6,048 nt of DNA from Desulfobacteraceae bacterium (GTDB lineage Bacteria; Desulfobacterota; Desulfobacteria; Desulfobacterales; SURF-7): contig JAUXBD010000106.1 of assembly GCA_030619585.1 (NCBI GenBank), positions 1 through 6,048 on the forward strand, in the 5' to 3' direction. A program made the translations under genes and the position numbers. This document shows, in pieces, positions 5,436 through 6,048 of the stretch. Position 1 is the first letter of the stretch; every line of letters begins with the position of its first letter. The notes beneath the pieces are model-generated. The model saw nothing but the letters and a program-made list of their open reading frames with translations. It was not told the origin of the DNA and did no database searches.

Positions 5436-6044
5436 ATGATCGTTGTGGAAAACCTCACAAAAAGTTTCGGAAGCCAGGTATTGTTTGAAGGAGTAAATTT
5501 CAAGATCAATGCCAAAGAAAGAGTTGGGCTTGTGGGCCGAAACGGGCACGGGAAGACAACCTTCTTTCGTCTTTTATCAGGAGATGAACATCCGGATAAA
5601 GGAGCACTTCGCATTCCCGGACATTACCGCATAGGCCATATAAGCCAGCATTTAGACTTTAGAAAGGACACGGTCCTTGAGGAAGGCATGCGAGGGCTTT
5701 CTCCTCATGATAAAGATCACTCCTGGAAAGTGGAGAAAATCCTTTCCGGGCTTGGATTTTCCGAAAAACAGCTGCAGATGCACCCCTCGGAATTCTCCGG
5801 CGGATACCAGGTTCGCATGAACCTGGCCAAGGTCCTGGTATCTGAACCCGACCTGCTGCTTCTTGATGAGCCGACCAACTACCTTGATATAACTGCCATT
5901 CGTTGGATGGAACGTTTCCTGAAAAACTGGCCCAGCGAGCTTGTTTTGGTAACACATGACAGGAGCTTAATGGACAATATTGTAACACATATTGTGGGAA
6001 TCCATAGAAAAAAAATACGTAAAATTACCGGCAACTTAATGTGA
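5436..6044 (+). CDS. ABC-F family ATPase, first ATPase domain only; frame stops early
   Basis: This is the N-terminal ABC domain of an ABC-F protein. These soluble twin-ATPase factors act on the ribosome (EttA, Uup, YdiF and antibiotic-protection types) and have no membrane domain. Walker A is GRNGHGKTT (34-42), the Q-loop is ISQHLDF (69-75) and the signature is FSGGYQVRMNLAKVL (120-134). Walker B is LLLLDEPTNYLD (140-151) and the H-loop is VTHDRS (172-177). The tail HIVGIHRKKIRKITGN (185-200) is the normal lead into the tRNA-interacting linker. TGA then ends the frame after 202 codons, whereas the family usually has over 500 with linker and second ABC domain. GAG CAA (6043-6048), which suits the expected Glu-Gln of the linker, is in the +1 frame, so a small deletion or frameshift is likely. 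AGGA lies 8 bases before the ATG. The window ends four bases after the stop, so the rest cannot be checked. Confidence 0.85.
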   Translation: MIVVENLTKSFGSQVLFEGVNFKINAKERVGLVGRNGHGKTTFFRLLSGDEHPDKGALRIPGHYRIGHISQHLDFRKDTVLEEGMRGLSPHDKDHSWKVEKILSGLGFSEKQLQMHPSEFSGGYQVRMNLAKVLVSEPDLLLLDEPTNYLDITAIRWMERFLKNWPSELVLVTHDRSLMDNIVTHIVGIHRKKIRKITGNLM

Positions 6045-6048
6045 GCAA

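Noticed and set aside
6042..6044. TGA read as selenocysteine in the ABC-F gene
   Set aside because: ABC-F proteins are not selenoproteins, the site is not catalytic, and the window ends before any SECIS element could be seen.

Overview
The window looks like ordinary chromosomal DNA of an anaerobic, Gram-negative type bacterium. The carboxyltransferase, NadE and ABC-F sequences resemble those of Desulfobacterota (sulfate reducers), but this rests on family resemblance, not a search. Intergenic DNA is AT-rich, and the three large metabolic genes are clearly less so.

Positions 1-1660 read leftwards. A tRNA-Leu(UAA) gene lies at the left edge and is cut within its CCA end. To its right are a 58-codon acidic unknown gene (235-411), a YihX-type HAD hydrolase (622-1245), and a 67-codon Lys/Glu-rich unknown gene (1368-1571) with a strong sigma70-type promoter and a good ribosome binding site. 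About 500 bases of AT-rich DNA follow. The last part of that stretch is the folded leader of a cold-shock protein gene (2161-2361, rightward).

A large nested inverted repeat separates the cold-shock gene from a 518-codon acyl-CoA carboxylase-type carboxyltransferase (2575-4131). This gene carries a perfect 21-bp in-frame tandem duplication close to its first oxyanion-hole region. It converges on nadE (4169-5002, leftward), the ammonia-dependent NAD synthetase. A 430-bp divergent intergenic region follows, with a palindrome, two hairpins and a good promoter. It leads to the first ATPase domain of an ABC-F translation factor (5436-6044), whose reading frame stops after 202 codons, just where the inter-domain linker should begin.

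The genes do not form one pathway, and I see no operon of more than one gene. No CRISPR array, insertion sequence, integrase, toxin-antitoxin pair or clear new defence system is visible. The points most worth a second look are the carboxyltransferase duplication, the early stop in the ABC-F gene, the folded cold-shock leader that may mask its ribosome binding site, and the small promoter-equipped unknown gene at 1368-1571.
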